NCBI GenBank assembly: GCA_002402465.1
Contig: DHFW01000041.1
Location: 1-49,308, forward strand
Reading direction: 5' to 3'
Origin: Bacteroidales bacterium UBA4814
GTDB taxonomy: Bacteria > Bacteroidota > Bacteroidia > Bacteroidales > UBA7960
Length of the DNA stretch: 49,308 nucleotides
Part shown: in pieces, positions 36,021-44,767 of the stretch
Position numbering within the stretch: position 1 is the first letter of the stretch
Layout: every line of letters begins with the position of its first letter
Program-made: the position numbers and the translations under genes
The notes under the pieces: generated by a model
The model's database searches: none
What the model saw: the letters and a program-made list of their open reading frames with translations, nothing else
What the model was told of the DNA's origin: nothing

Positions 36021-37589
36021 CTACACAATTTTTTCGCTGGCTGCGTCCCAGTATACCCTACGGCCTTCGTGGTAAGAAATGGTTCCCATGTGGGCTGTCA
36101 TAGCTTCTTCGAACGATTGATCTATGTCGCAGCTGGGCTGAGATCCATCGCCTTTGCGGATGCAGTTAAGCCACTCGCGAAGGTGAAGGTGTGAAGTATC
36201 GTAGGTTTTTCCGTCGCGGTAGGTGTACAGCAGTCCGCGCTCAGCAAAATACTTTTCTGTGGGTGAGGTAATGGCATCCACGCGGTCTTGCCCTGGCACA
36301 TACGAGAATAGCGGCTTGTGCGGCTCAATAATGCCTTTTTCTATCTGCTCTGCATAGCGGGTCGATTTGGGGTCGGCCATGATGAGCAAGGTCTCGTCGA
36401 GTTCCATATAGGCATCGTGGCCCATGATCACTTTGCCGCGTTTTTTTTCGCTGGCCAGTGTGGCGCTGTAAAGCAATGTAAGATCCCTGTCAGGATATTC
36501 AAAAGCCATGTTCAACACATCGGGCACGGTTCGGCCATCCTTGTAAAAATAAATACCCCCTGATGCTGTGGCCGATTTTGGTATGCCCAGGTCCAGTATT
36601 TGGTTGAGGGCATCGTATTCGTGGGTGAAGAGGTCGCCACTCAGGCCGGTGCTATAATCCCACCAACATCGCCAGCGGAAAAACCGCTCCAGGCTGAAGT
36701 CGTGCCAGGGGGCAGGGCCTATAAACTGCTTCCAGTCAATGGTTTCGGGGCTGGCTTCAGTGTCGATGTCATACACCCACGCGCCATTGGGATCGTTGCG
36801 GTTGGTGCAAACTTCAATGAGCGAAATTTTGCCAATTACATCGCGGTTAATGAGCGAACGGGCCACCTGGTAGCTGTCGGTTTGCCTGCCCTGATGGCCC
36901 AGCTGAAAAATAATGCCCGAATCTTTTACTACCCTTCGCACTTCATAGGTTTCTTCCACTGTCCACGAAAGTGGTTTTTCGCAATACACATGCTTTCCGT
37001 TGCGAGCGGCTTCGAGCACCACCGGCACATGCAGGTGGTCGGGCGTGCCAATGACCACGGCATCAACTTCTTCAGAAGCGCATAATTCCTGATAGGTATG
37101 AAATCTTTTTGGAGCGCTATCCATATCGCCCCCGCTGCCGTTGCGGTGCAGGTTGGCCCCAATTTCCACTCCCAGACGGGCGTTCTTGTCGAACACATCG
37201 CATATGGCTGTGATTCTCACATTGAGATTGTCCTGGGCGAAAAATCCCTCCATGTATTCTTTCCAGTATTTGTTGGTGCGGGCCCATTCAGAATACTCGT
37301 CGATGCGATCGGGGTGCAGAAAACCCAGGGCTTTTAGCAGGTACCGCGACCGGCCACCACAGCCCACAATGCCCATCCGGATAGTTTCGCCCTGCAATAC
37401 CAGGGGAGCTCCCTTGGGAATAATGGAATCGTCGTTTCCGAGCAAATTGATGCGGCTGGCCTTCAGTTCACCAATTTCTTTGAACAGCCCGTAGCCAATT
37501 AGTCCGAATGCCGGAATAGCGGCCAGACCTTTCAGTATATCTCGGCGGTTAAACCCGCCCGGCTTGTTTTTGTCTTTTTCCTGATCCAT
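36021..37589 (-). CDS. Tat-exported Gfo/Idh/MocA oxidoreductase
   Basis: A 522-aa oxidoreductase. I chose the ATG at 37589, 7 bp after the DoxX stop. The twin-arginine region is GFNRRDILKGLAAIPAFG. The Rossmann fold is seen in RMGIVGCGGRSRYLL, with AVVIGTPDHLHVP and GKHVYCEKPLSW (catalytic Lys of EKP). A large C-terminal domain includes CWWDYSTGLSGDLFTHE. It is a paralogue of the gene at 32553 but diverged, so a different substrate or step is possible. It is the second gene of the transcript after DoxX, and both products would meet at or outside the inner membrane. Confidence 0.92.
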   Translation of the reverse strand: MDQEKDKNKPGGFNRRDILKGLAAIPAFGLIGYGLFKEIGELKASRINLLGNDDSIIPKGAPLVLQGETIRMGIVGCGGRSRYLLKALGFLHPDRIDEYSEWARTNKYWKEYMEGFFAQDNLNVRITAICDVFDKNARLGVEIGANLHRNGSGGDMDSAPKRFHTYQELCASEEVDAVVIGTPDHLHVPVVLEAARNGKHVYCEKPLSWTVEETYEVRRVVKDSGIIFQLGHQGRQTDSYQVARSLINRDVIGKISLIEVCTNRNDPNGAWVYDIDTEASPETIDWKQFIGPAPWHDFSLERFFRWRCWWDYSTGLSGDLFTHEYDALNQILDLGIPKSATASGGIYFYKDGRTVPDVLNMAFEYPDRDLTLLYSATLASEKKRGKVIMGHDAYMELDETLLIMADPKSTRYAEQIEKGIIEPHKPLFSYVPGQDRVDAITSPTEKYFAERGLLYTYRDGKTYDTSHLHLREWLNCIRKGDGSQPSCDIDQSFEEAMTAHMGTISYHEGRRVYWDAASEKIV

Positions 37590-37596
37590 AAATATA

Positions 37597-38079
37597 TTAA
37601 GAGGGTTTTGATTTCTTAAAAAGCCTTTCCAGTCCAATGATATGCGATGTGGGGAAACTCAGCAACACCCCAAGGGCCAGCAGCTCCACCATGGTCTTAT
37701 CAATAATAAAATAATTGCCATCGATGGGGAAAAGGTATTCTATTCCCGGAAAGGGAGGATGGGAGAGGTAATACATGCCCAGCAACAGCATGCCGGCAAT
37801 GGCGGCCGGGCGAACCCACCAGCCCAGCAAAAGAAAAAATCCCACCAGGGTAAGCGCCCATGCATTTACAAAATCGCTGATGGCCAGCAGTGAGGGGTTA
37901 AAGGCGATCCAATCGAAAAAAGGTTTGGCAAAGCCCCCTGAATCAAGGAGGTAAGCTTTGGCCGTCCAGGCCGGATTCAAAACCTTAACCATGCCTTCGT
38001 AGAAGAAGTGCCAGCCAATTGCCAGCCTGAGCAAAACCAGTGAAATCAGTTGGCCTTTTGAATATTCCATATTAATCAC
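37597..38079 (-). CDS. DoxX-family membrane protein
   Basis: A 160-aa protein with four predicted transmembrane helices, starting in SLVLLRLAIGWHFFYEG, the DoxX signature, and continuing LTLVGFFLLLGWWVRPAAIAG. DoxX relatives are inner-membrane proteins linked to quinone redox reactions in some organisms, but most are uncharacterised. The stretch YYLSHPPFPGIEYLFPIDG between helices is typical of the DoxX proteins that accompany Gfo/Idh/MocA genes in Bacteroidota. The gene lies between GH20 (24 bp) and the oxidoreductase (7 bp). A role in passing electrons from the exported oxidoreductases is a hypothesis only. Confidence 0.88.
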   Translation of the reverse strand: MINMEYSKGQLISLVLLRLAIGWHFFYEGMVKVLNPAWTAKAYLLDSGGFAKPFFDWIAFNPSLLAISDFVNAWALTLVGFFLLLGWWVRPAAIAGMLLLGMYYLSHPPFPGIEYLFPIDGNYFIIDKTMVELLALGVLLSFPTSHIIGLERLFKKSKPS

Positions 38080-38103
38080 TAAAACAGTTTAAATCAAAAA
38101 ACA

Positions 38104-40686
38104 TCAATCATCAATCCCAAGGCTTACGGTGCGGCTGCCGCGTCCTGATGCATCAAAGGCTCTGAGTTTAACCTGCACTGATCCAAGAGCAACAGGCGAC
38201 TGGAATTCATTTGATGCAGGCGTTGGCTCGCTGCCATCGGTAGTAAACCTTATCACCAAGCCGGGAAACTCTATGTTGGCGTGCAGCAATCCATCCTTTA
38301 TCACTGCACCGGGTGGTGGAATGCGATAGTTATAACCTCCCGACAGCCAAGCCAGGCGAGGCAACTCTTTACGGCCCAAGGTATTGGCAAATATATTCCA
38401 ACTTTCCTCCACTTGTTTGTGGCGCAAGGCTGCATTGGTGGTGGTTTCCCAAATCCGTTCAGGCCCCCAGGCCGACTCGGCCAGCCCGATCAATTTGGGC
38501 AGCAAGTAATGCTCAAGCATTTCAGGGCCAAGAATGGTCTCGCTCCACATTTGAGCCTGCAGGCCAAGAATGTTCTTGCGTGCATCAGCCCTAATCCTTT
38601 CCATAGCAGCATATTCAGTTTCGGGATCAACAGGTGCACCCATGCTGGTTCGCAAAATCGTGTTGAACACATAAAAGGGACTATACTGCCAAGCGTTTCG
38701 GGTTTTCACAAAGCCGCCCCAGTAAAGGCCCGACTCTTTTGGATCCTTGTTGTAAGCCAGGTCGAAATAGAAGTTGGAAACGTGGCACAATACCACCGGG
38801 TATCCCGCATTGGCAAAACGGTAGGCCAGGTCTTGAGCTCCCCACAGGCTGTTCCAGGCATACGGGATCAGCTGGCCTCCGGCAAAATCAGTATATACGG
38901 CATGTGCCCCTTGTTCGTTGCGATACATGCCTACTTCCTCCCAGCCGCCCATGCGCAGATTGCGGGCTTTAAAAATCTCGAGGGCACGACGGGTAAAGTA
39001 AATATGCATATTGGCAGGCTTGTCAATATCGGGCAATTGCGCCATCAATTCATCAATCATTGGTGAGCTTGTCCATGCCCCATTCGGCACTTCGTCACCT
39101 CCAATATGCACAATGTCGAGGGGCGAGCCAGCTTCGGCATACATATCAATTATCTCGTCGAGCACAGTCTCCAAAAAATGATAGACCGATTCCCTGGCCA
39201 CATTCACCACATTGTCTTTAAACGACTGGGCACTGAAATACTCTGAGGTTTCTTCCGGGTCGATGAGCCTGAATTCGTTGGCTGCGGCCTCGTTGCCTTG
39301 TGCCATGAAACGCTCGTAACGGGCTTCCATGGCCTTTAAAGCAGCCCGGGCATGACCAGGCAAGTTTACTTCGGGAATGACTTTGATGTGCCTTTCGTTT
39401 GCATACTTCAGCAAGTCAATGTATTCTTCGCGGGAATAAAAACCGCTGCCATGCCTGTTCTGGGCATTGGGGAAAGGCCCTGAACCATATGCGGGATGCA
39501 ATGCTGCTGCCTCCATGGTGGTATGACCGCGCTGCCCGCCTACCTCGGTAAGCTCTGGCAAGGAAGGGATTTCCAGTCGCCAGCCTTCGTCTTCTGTTAG
39601 GTGAAAATGAAGCACGTTCAGCTTGTAAAAAGCCATCACATCCATTACCTTTTTTATGGTTTCTTTGGTCTGGAAGTTTCTGGACACATCTATATGTAAC
39701 CCCCTGTATCCAAAGCGAGGGGCATCTTCAATTGTAATTACCGGCAGGATAAGTTCAGGATTTTTCTGCAGCAGTCCTTCCACCGGAAACAATGCCAGCA
39801 GGCTTTGTATGCCATAAAACACCCCGGATGCGTCGCTGCCTGTAATAATAATAGTTTTATCGGCACCTACTTTAAGATGGTAGGCTTCCTTGCTTTTACC
39901 GGCTACCTGCACATTGCCAACAGCAAGCAACACACTACCTGCAGCTGCTTCGGTGCCAGGTTGGGTTGAAATCTTTTGTCCGCTAACATCTTCCAGTATT
40001 TGAGCCAGCATTCCAGCCTCCTTCTCAAGCCCGGGCTGGTAAATTACCTGCAAGGGTTCATTAAAAACAACCAGTTCTCCGCTTTTCGCAACTGAAACCG
40101 GGCTGGGCACTACCGTCAGCAACTCATCATTGTAAAGTAACGACATTCCCTGGTTTTCTTTATAAGTATTTTCGGGGGTCGGAATAGGCATAAAGTCATG
40201 GTTATGGCGAGTAATTTGTTCAGGCCGCTCGAAAGGCAGAATAGTATAATTCAGAACTTCCACAATATTTTCGTTTCCGCTCTTATCGGTAAAAACAAAG
40301 TAAAGCCCGGCAGGAGCATCCGATTCTTTTATCCACCAAGACCCCGCTTCATAAAGTATTTCAATTTCCTGGCCCGGCTCAAGCAAGAAGCCTGGAGCAG
40401 GCATCATACGGTACCAATCGCCATTGATGTGTTCGATGGTAACCCGCTCACCGGCAAAAGCGATGTTGCGGGGCGACTGGTTGTAATACAAAACCCAGTT
40501 GGCATCGTCGAGTGTAAATACACTGTTATTGGCAATAATAAAGCGTGCCCTGACCAGGGCTTGCTCCGAAAACTGGTTGCTGACAACCTCCCACTCAACG
40601 GCAATGTCGGTATTGCCCGGGAGACGCTCACTTTGACAAGAAAAAAGCGAAAATGCTACCATTATTAATACAAATAAGTTACGCAT
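38104..40686 (-). CDS. GH20 beta-N-acetylhexosaminidase lipoprotein (chitobiase-like)
   Basis: An 860-aa exo-hexosaminidase. The ATG at 40686 gives a lipoprotein signal (MRNLFVLIMVAFSLFSC). A chitobiase-type N-terminal carbohydrate-binding domain (about 25-165) is followed by a GH20b domain, the GH20 barrel (YRGLHIDVSRNFQ; KLNVLHFHLTEDEGW) with the catalytic Asp-Glu pair in HIGGDEVPNGAW, and a C-terminal Ig-like module (RFTTDGSEPTPAS). It differs from the other GH20 in this window by having the N-terminal CHB domain and no discoidin module, so the two probably act on different linkages. It is the first gene of the leftward transcript and shares a 150-bp divergent control region with the esterase gene. 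Confidence 0.93.
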   Translation of the reverse strand: MRNLFVLIMVAFSLFSCQSERLPGNTDIAVEWEVVSNQFSEQALVRARFIIANNSVFTLDDANWVLYYNQSPRNIAFAGERVTIEHINGDWYRMMPAPGFLLEPGQEIEILYEAGSWWIKESDAPAGLYFVFTDKSGNENIVEVLNYTILPFERPEQITRHNHDFMPIPTPENTYKENQGMSLLYNDELLTVVPSPVSVAKSGELVVFNEPLQVIYQPGLEKEAGMLAQILEDVSGQKISTQPGTEAAAGSVLLAVGNVQVAGKSKEAYHLKVGADKTIIITGSDASGVFYGIQSLLALFPVEGLLQKNPELILPVITIEDAPRFGYRGLHIDVSRNFQTKETIKKVMDVMAFYKLNVLHFHLTEDEGWRLEIPSLPELTEVGGQRGHTTMEAAALHPAYGSGPFPNAQNRHGSGFYSREEYIDLLKYANERHIKVIPEVNLPGHARAALKAMEARYERFMAQGNEAAANEFRLIDPEETSEYFSAQSFKDNVVNVARESVYHFLETVLDEIIDMYAEAGSPLDIVHIGGDEVPNGAWTSSPMIDELMAQLPDIDKPANMHIYFTRRALEIFKARNLRMGGWEEVGMYRNEQGAHAVYTDFAGGQLIPYAWNSLWGAQDLAYRFANAGYPVVLCHVSNFYFDLAYNKDPKESGLYWGGFVKTRNAWQYSPFYVFNTILRTSMGAPVDPETEYAAMERIRADARKNILGLQAQMWSETILGPEMLEHYLLPKLIGLAESAWGPERIWETTTNAALRHKQVEESWNIFANTLGRKELPRLAWLSGGYNYRIPPPGAVIKDGLLHANIEFPGLVIRFTTDGSEPTPASNEFQSPVALGSVQVKLRAFDASGRGSRTVSLGIDD

Positions 40687-40763
40687 ACCATTATTTTTTG
40701 GTTTGAAATATAAGATTTTTCTGCACTTCCTCATGAAAAAAAAGCCAGTTTCAATTAGTTTAT

Positions 40764-40789
40764 TATTTTTGCGCCTAAATCAATTTAGG
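40764..40789 (+). promoter_or_regulatory. candidate -7 box and operator-like palindrome in divergent region
   Basis: TATTTTTG (40764-40771) fits the Bacteroidota -7 box for the rightward esterase gene, though no -33 box is clear. Two bases later comes CCTAAATCAATTTAGG (40774-40789), a 7-bp inverted repeat that would sit at the transcription start. Its core CTAAATCAATTTAG matches the palindrome in the LacI promoter at 12 of 14 positions. Confidence 0.55.
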
Positions 40790-40836
40790 TCGCAAGATAA
40801 GAAATAATTTAAAAACGGTTAAAAAAAATCAGAAAC

Positions 40837-43347
40837 ATGTCAAGTCGCTTAAGAATCATTACCTTAGTCTCCGTTATTTTCTTTTTGCCATTTGGCGAAA
40901 CAAAAGCCCAGCGTACCGGAAATATTGTAGAATATTTTGGCAAGGACAGGATTGAAAATACTGAAGAGGGAATAATACTTCACGAATTTACAAAAGGATG
41001 GGCCCTTAGGGCTGCGGTTCGTCCGGGTGTGTTATCGGGCGGGGAAGACATAATAGCCTGGCAGGTGGCAACCGGCAGGTTTCAGCGGCCTGAAGACGGC
41101 CTTCGCCTGAGTGAGAACTATAAGAACGACCCCTTAGAACTTGTTTGGGAGGCCATTGAGGCCAACGATGAAAAGGTTTTCACCGGTAACCTGGGTCGTG
41201 CCTGGCTTTACACCGAGCTCGAATCGCCCGAAGAAGTTACCGTTTTTCTCGATGCCACTGGCCATACGCGCGTTTTTATCAACGGAATGCCACACGAAGG
41301 CGATCATTACGACTTTGGATATACCCTCATACCCTTCACCCTGAAAAAAGGACTGAATCAGTTTCTTTTCTCTCACGGGCGCTTTGGCAGGGTATCTGCA
41401 AAAATTGTGCTTCCACAGCAGGAAGTACAGTTCTCCCCACGCGACATGACTCCTCCGGCTCTGATCCGGGGCGAACGCGACAACAAATGGGGCGCCATCA
41501 GGGTGGTTAACAGCGGGAATGAACGCATTGAAGGATTCAGCATAACTTGCAGGCTGCAATCTGGCGAAACGGCCACCACGCCAATGGACCCCATTATTGC
41601 CATGACTACCCGTAAGGTAAAGTTCCAGGTACCTGCACCAAGGCGCAATACCCGCGCAGAGCAGGTAATTGCCACGCTGATCTTGCGCAACGAAGCCGGA
41701 CTGGAAGTACACCGCACCGAAATAGCCTTGAATCAGCAGGATGCCAGCCGCCATCACGAACGCACTTTTGTGAGCCAAATCGATGGCAGCGTACAATATT
41801 ACAGTGTAGCTCCCTCCACCTCCAACCGTCCTGGTCAGGCTTTTATCTTATCAACCCACGGAGCCTCAGTTGAGGCCCGCAACCAAACCCGTGCCTACAA
41901 GCAAAAAGACTGGGCATACATCGTGGCGCCAACCAACCGCCGCCCCTTCGGCTTCAACTGGGAAGAATGGGGGCGCATGGATGCTTTGGAGGTAATGGCT
42001 AACGCCAAGAAAATATTTCCTACCGACCCGGCAAAAACCTATCTTACAGGCCACTCCATGGGCGGTCACGGGAGCTGGTTTCTGGGCGCCACCTATCCAG
42101 ACAAGTTTGCAGTAATTGGCCCAGCCGCCGGATATGCCGACATTATTGGTTACCGCAGGGGTGGCTCCGACTCATTGTTGTTCGCTAACGCCCATTACCA
42201 AATGATCTATCGCGGTGCCATGCCCGGACGTACCCTGAATCTGGAGCGCAACTACCTGCAATCGGGAGTTTATGTGTTGCATGGCGATGCCGATATGGTG
42301 GTACCTGTGGAACAGGCCCGCATGATGCGCGAAAGACTCAGTAAGTTTCACAACAACTTCACTTACCACGAGCAGCCCGGCGCTACACACTGGGATGGCG
42401 ACCATGCCATGGACTGGCCACCGATGTTTGATTTCATGAAACACAATACCATTCCCGCCATCAATGAGGTGAAGCAAATCGAGTTTCGTACGGCCTCGCC
42501 AGGGGTTTTCGCCACGAACTACTGGGTGCAGGTAAATCAGCAAATCAGGCATTACGAAGTGAGTACAGTTGACTTGAAAAAAACCAGCGACACCATCTCC
42601 GGAAGACTCGACAATATTGAGTCAATAACCCTTATGCTCTCAAAACTCGATTTTGAAGCCAATCCAGTCATTATTGTTAACGGCCACGAAATAAAAGCAG
42701 AAAAAGGGAAAGATGTGACACTGAAATTGATTGACCATACCTGGCAAACCATTCCTGACCCCCTGGCTGCTGAAAAGCGCCCTGCCCGTTACGGTGGCTT
42801 CAAGCTGGCCTTTACCAATAATATGGTATTCGTTTACGCCACCGCAGGAACTGCCGAAGAGAACGAATGGTACAAAAACAAGGCACGTTTCGATGCTGAA
42901 ACCTTTCTGTATCGCGGCAATGGCTCCATTGACATTATAGCCGACACTGACTTTTCCCCTGAAAAATTCCCCGACCGCAATGTGATACTATACGGTAACG
43001 CCAGCAATAACAAAGCCTGGGACTTGCTTTTGAAAAATGCCCCGGTGCTCGTTGAAAACGGCAAAATCGATTTAGGCACTTATTCAATCCATGGCAGCGA
43101 CCTTGGCACCTATTTTATCTATCCCCGCCCTGACAGCGACTTTGCCAGCATAGGTGTGGTGGCCGGTACCGGAATGGAGGGCATGCGGTCGCTGGCTCCA
43201 AACGATTATTTCTCGGGCATCACAGGATTTCCCGACCTGCTGATTTTCGATGTAAACTGGCTGCGCGATGGCATTGAAGGCATCAGGGCCAGCGGTTTCT
43301 TTGGCAACGACTGGAGCGTGGAAAAAGGTGAATTCATTTTAAATTAG
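40837..43347 (+). CDS. secreted multidomain alpha/beta hydrolase (esterase or S9-like peptidase)
   Basis: An 836-aa exported protein (signal peptide ending TKAQ, about residue 25). The first 190 residues form a beta-rich, probably jelly-roll ligand-binding region (LDATGHTRVFINGM). A beta-sandwich leads to an alpha/beta hydrolase with Ser407 in GHSMGGHG, Asp486 in GDADMVVP and His518 in GATHWDGD, a complete catalytic triad. A long C-terminal region (about 560-836) contains NVILYGNASNNKAWDLLL, known to me from large prolyl-oligopeptidase-like proteins of Bacteroidota and Planctomycetota. Whether it is an esterase or a peptidase cannot be told; next to glycan enzymes, removal of acyl groups from glycans is plausible. 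Confidence 0.85.
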   Translation: MSSRLRIITLVSVIFFLPFGETKAQRTGNIVEYFGKDRIENTEEGIILHEFTKGWALRAAVRPGVLSGGEDIIAWQVATGRFQRPEDGLRLSENYKNDPLELVWEAIEANDEKVFTGNLGRAWLYTELESPEEVTVFLDATGHTRVFINGMPHEGDHYDFGYTLIPFTLKKGLNQFLFSHGRFGRVSAKIVLPQQEVQFSPRDMTPPALIRGERDNKWGAIRVVNSGNERIEGFSITCRLQSGETATTPMDPIIAMTTRKVKFQVPAPRRNTRAEQVIATLILRNEAGLEVHRTEIALNQQDASRHHERTFVSQIDGSVQYYSVAPSTSNRPGQAFILSTHGASVEARNQTRAYKQKDWAYIVAPTNRRPFGFNWEEWGRMDALEVMANAKKIFPTDPAKTYLTGHSMGGHGSWFLGATYPDKFAVIGPAAGYADIIGYRRGGSDSLLFANAHYQMIYRGAMPGRTLNLERNYLQSGVYVLHGDADMVVPVEQARMMRERLSKFHNNFTYHEQPGATHWDGDHAMDWPPMFDFMKHNTIPAINEVKQIEFRTASPGVFATNYWVQVNQQIRHYEVSTVDLKKTSDTISGRLDNIESITLMLSKLDFEANPVIIVNGHEIKAEKGKDVTLKLIDHTWQTIPDPLAAEKRPARYGGFKLAFTNNMVFVYATAGTAEENEWYKNKARFDAETFLYRGNGSIDIIADTDFSPEKFPDRNVILYGNASNNKAWDLLLKNAPVLVENGKIDLGTYSIHGSDLGTYFIYPRPDSDFASIGVVAGTGMEGMRSLAPNDYFSGITGFPDLLIFDVNWLRDGIEGIRASGFFGNDWSVEKGEFILN

Positions 43348-43370
43348 CATGTTAACCAATCCTTTTTATC

Positions 43371-44231
43371 ATGTGGCGAATAATAATTGCGCTATTGGTT
43401 TCTGTTCTTTTAATTGCTTCATGCACTGAAAAGAAACAAGAGTTTAAGGTTATAACGTTCAACATCAGATTTGACAACCCGGCCGATGGCATCAATGCCT
43501 GGCCCAACAGAATTGGCCTGGTCGGAGATTATCTCAGAGAAGAATCGCCTGACATTGTGGGTTTTCAGGAAGCGCTGCACCACCAGGTGCTCGACCTTGA
43601 GAAAATGATGCTGGGCTATGCCCGCTTTGGAAGCGGAAGGGATGATGGGTTGAAAGGTGGAGAATACTCGCCTGTCTTTTTCAGGGAAGATGTATTTGAT
43701 CTACTGAACTACGGGCAATTCTGGCTTTCAGAAACGCCCGATTTACCCGGAAGTATTGGCCCCGGAGCTGTATTGCCACGCATTGCTACATGGGCTCATC
43801 TGAGTATTAAGTCAACGGGCAAAGAGTTGTTTGTTTTCAATACCCACTACAGCCATGTGAGCGATGAGGCTCGCTGGCTCAGCGCCCGGATCATGTCAGA
43901 AAGAATGAAACAGATTGCCGGAGAAAAAGCATTGATCGTTACCGGTGACTTTAACCTTGACATTGAAAGCGAAACCTACAACAGGCTCGCCGACCTGTTT
44001 CTGAATGAAAACCAGCTTATCAACGCCACCGAAACAGAACCTTCCTATGCCCTTTTGCAGGAAGGCACCTTCAATGGTTTCGGATTTACTGAGGTGCAAC
44101 CCTTTATCGACTTCATTTTCGTCAGTCCGCATTTCCAGGTAATCAGCTCATCCATCGACCGGATAAAATCTGGCGACGTATTTATTTCTGATCATTGGCC
44201 GGTGGTGGCTAAATTGAAAATGGAAGATTAA
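43371..44231 (+). CDS. endonuclease/exonuclease/phosphatase-family lipoprotein
   Basis: A 286-aa lipoprotein (lipobox LIASC, Cys18) of the EEP superfamily. The conserved metal-binding and catalytic motifs are present: KVITFNIRFDNP (Asn), IVGFQEAL (Glu), FNTHYSHVS (His), VTGDFNLDIES (Asp and Asn), and the C-terminal SDHWPVVAKL (Asp-His). Surface-exposed members in Bacteroidota are often phosphodiesterases or phosphatases acting outside the cytoplasm rather than DNases. It follows the hydrolase by 23 bp in a likely two-gene operon that ends at the terminator at 44252-44283. The substrate is not predictable. Confidence 0.92.
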   Translation: MWRIIIALLVSVLLIASCTEKKQEFKVITFNIRFDNPADGINAWPNRIGLVGDYLREESPDIVGFQEALHHQVLDLEKMMLGYARFGSGRDDGLKGGEYSPVFFREDVFDLLNYGQFWLSETPDLPGSIGPGAVLPRIATWAHLSIKSTGKELFVFNTHYSHVSDEARWLSARIMSERMKQIAGEKALIVTGDFNLDIESETYNRLADLFLNENQLINATETEPSYALLQEGTFNGFGFTEVQPFIDFIFVSPHFQVISSSIDRIKSGDVFISDHWPVVAKLKMED

Positions 44232-44251
44232 GTCCACTTTTCAGCATTGGT

Positions 44252-44283
44252 CAAGAAAAGCGACCTCCGGGCCGCTTTTCTTG
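44252..44283 (+). terminator. intrinsic terminator after the EEP gene
   Basis: CAAGAAAAGCG and CGCTTTTCTTG form a perfect 11-bp stem with a 10-nt loop, followed by TTTTT on the + strand, 20 bp after the stop codon. Confidence 0.88.
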
Positions 44284-44350
44284 TTTTTATAAAACTTACC
44301 AACGAAAAAAACTTTAACTTTAATCTGTTGTTTAAATAAAACCAAACGTT

Positions 44351-44767
44351 ATGAAACCTAAAAACCTCATTTATTTGTTTTTTGCAGCAATGCTGGTTGT
44401 TTCCTATGGTTGCGATAAGGAGGATGAAGACACTCCCTTTACCCTGCTTACTGCCCACGTTTGGACTTCTGACAGCCTGCTGGTAAACGGGCAGGACGCC
44501 AGTGGCCCCGACGGCATGCTGGTGGATTTTATGGGCGATGCAAAATTCAATACCGATGGTACCGGTACCTTTGGCAATTACCAGGGTACCTGGCATTTTT
44601 CGCAAAACGAAACCCAGTTAGTTATAACTACCGAGGAACTTCCTTTTCCGCTGACAGCATTCATTGATGAACTAACCAAAACCGACCTTAAAATCAGCTC
44701 TGCTTTTCCCAATCCGTTATATCCAGCGCAAAGCCTTCTAATCCGAATGACCTTTAAGGCAAAGTAA
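44351..44767 (+). CDS. small lipocalin-like lipoprotein
   Basis: A 138-aa lipoprotein with the signal MKPKNLIYLFFAAMLVVSYG and lipobox SYGC (Cys21). The mature part has the pattern of a Bacteroidota lipocalin-like domain: LLTAHVWTSDSLLVNG, then FNTDGTGTFGNYQGTWHF and a terminal beta strand. These proteins are common and have no assigned function. Its stop codon overlaps the first codon of a TonB-receptor remnant (TAATG), so the gene end lies at or very near an old deletion junction. The protein itself looks complete. Confidence 0.8.
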   Translation: MKPKNLIYLFFAAMLVVSYGCDKEDEDTPFTLLTAHVWTSDSLLVNGQDASGPDGMLVDFMGDAKFNTDGTGTFGNYQGTWHFSQNETQLVITTEELPFPLTAFIDELTKTDLKISSAFPNPLYPAQSLLIRMTFKAK

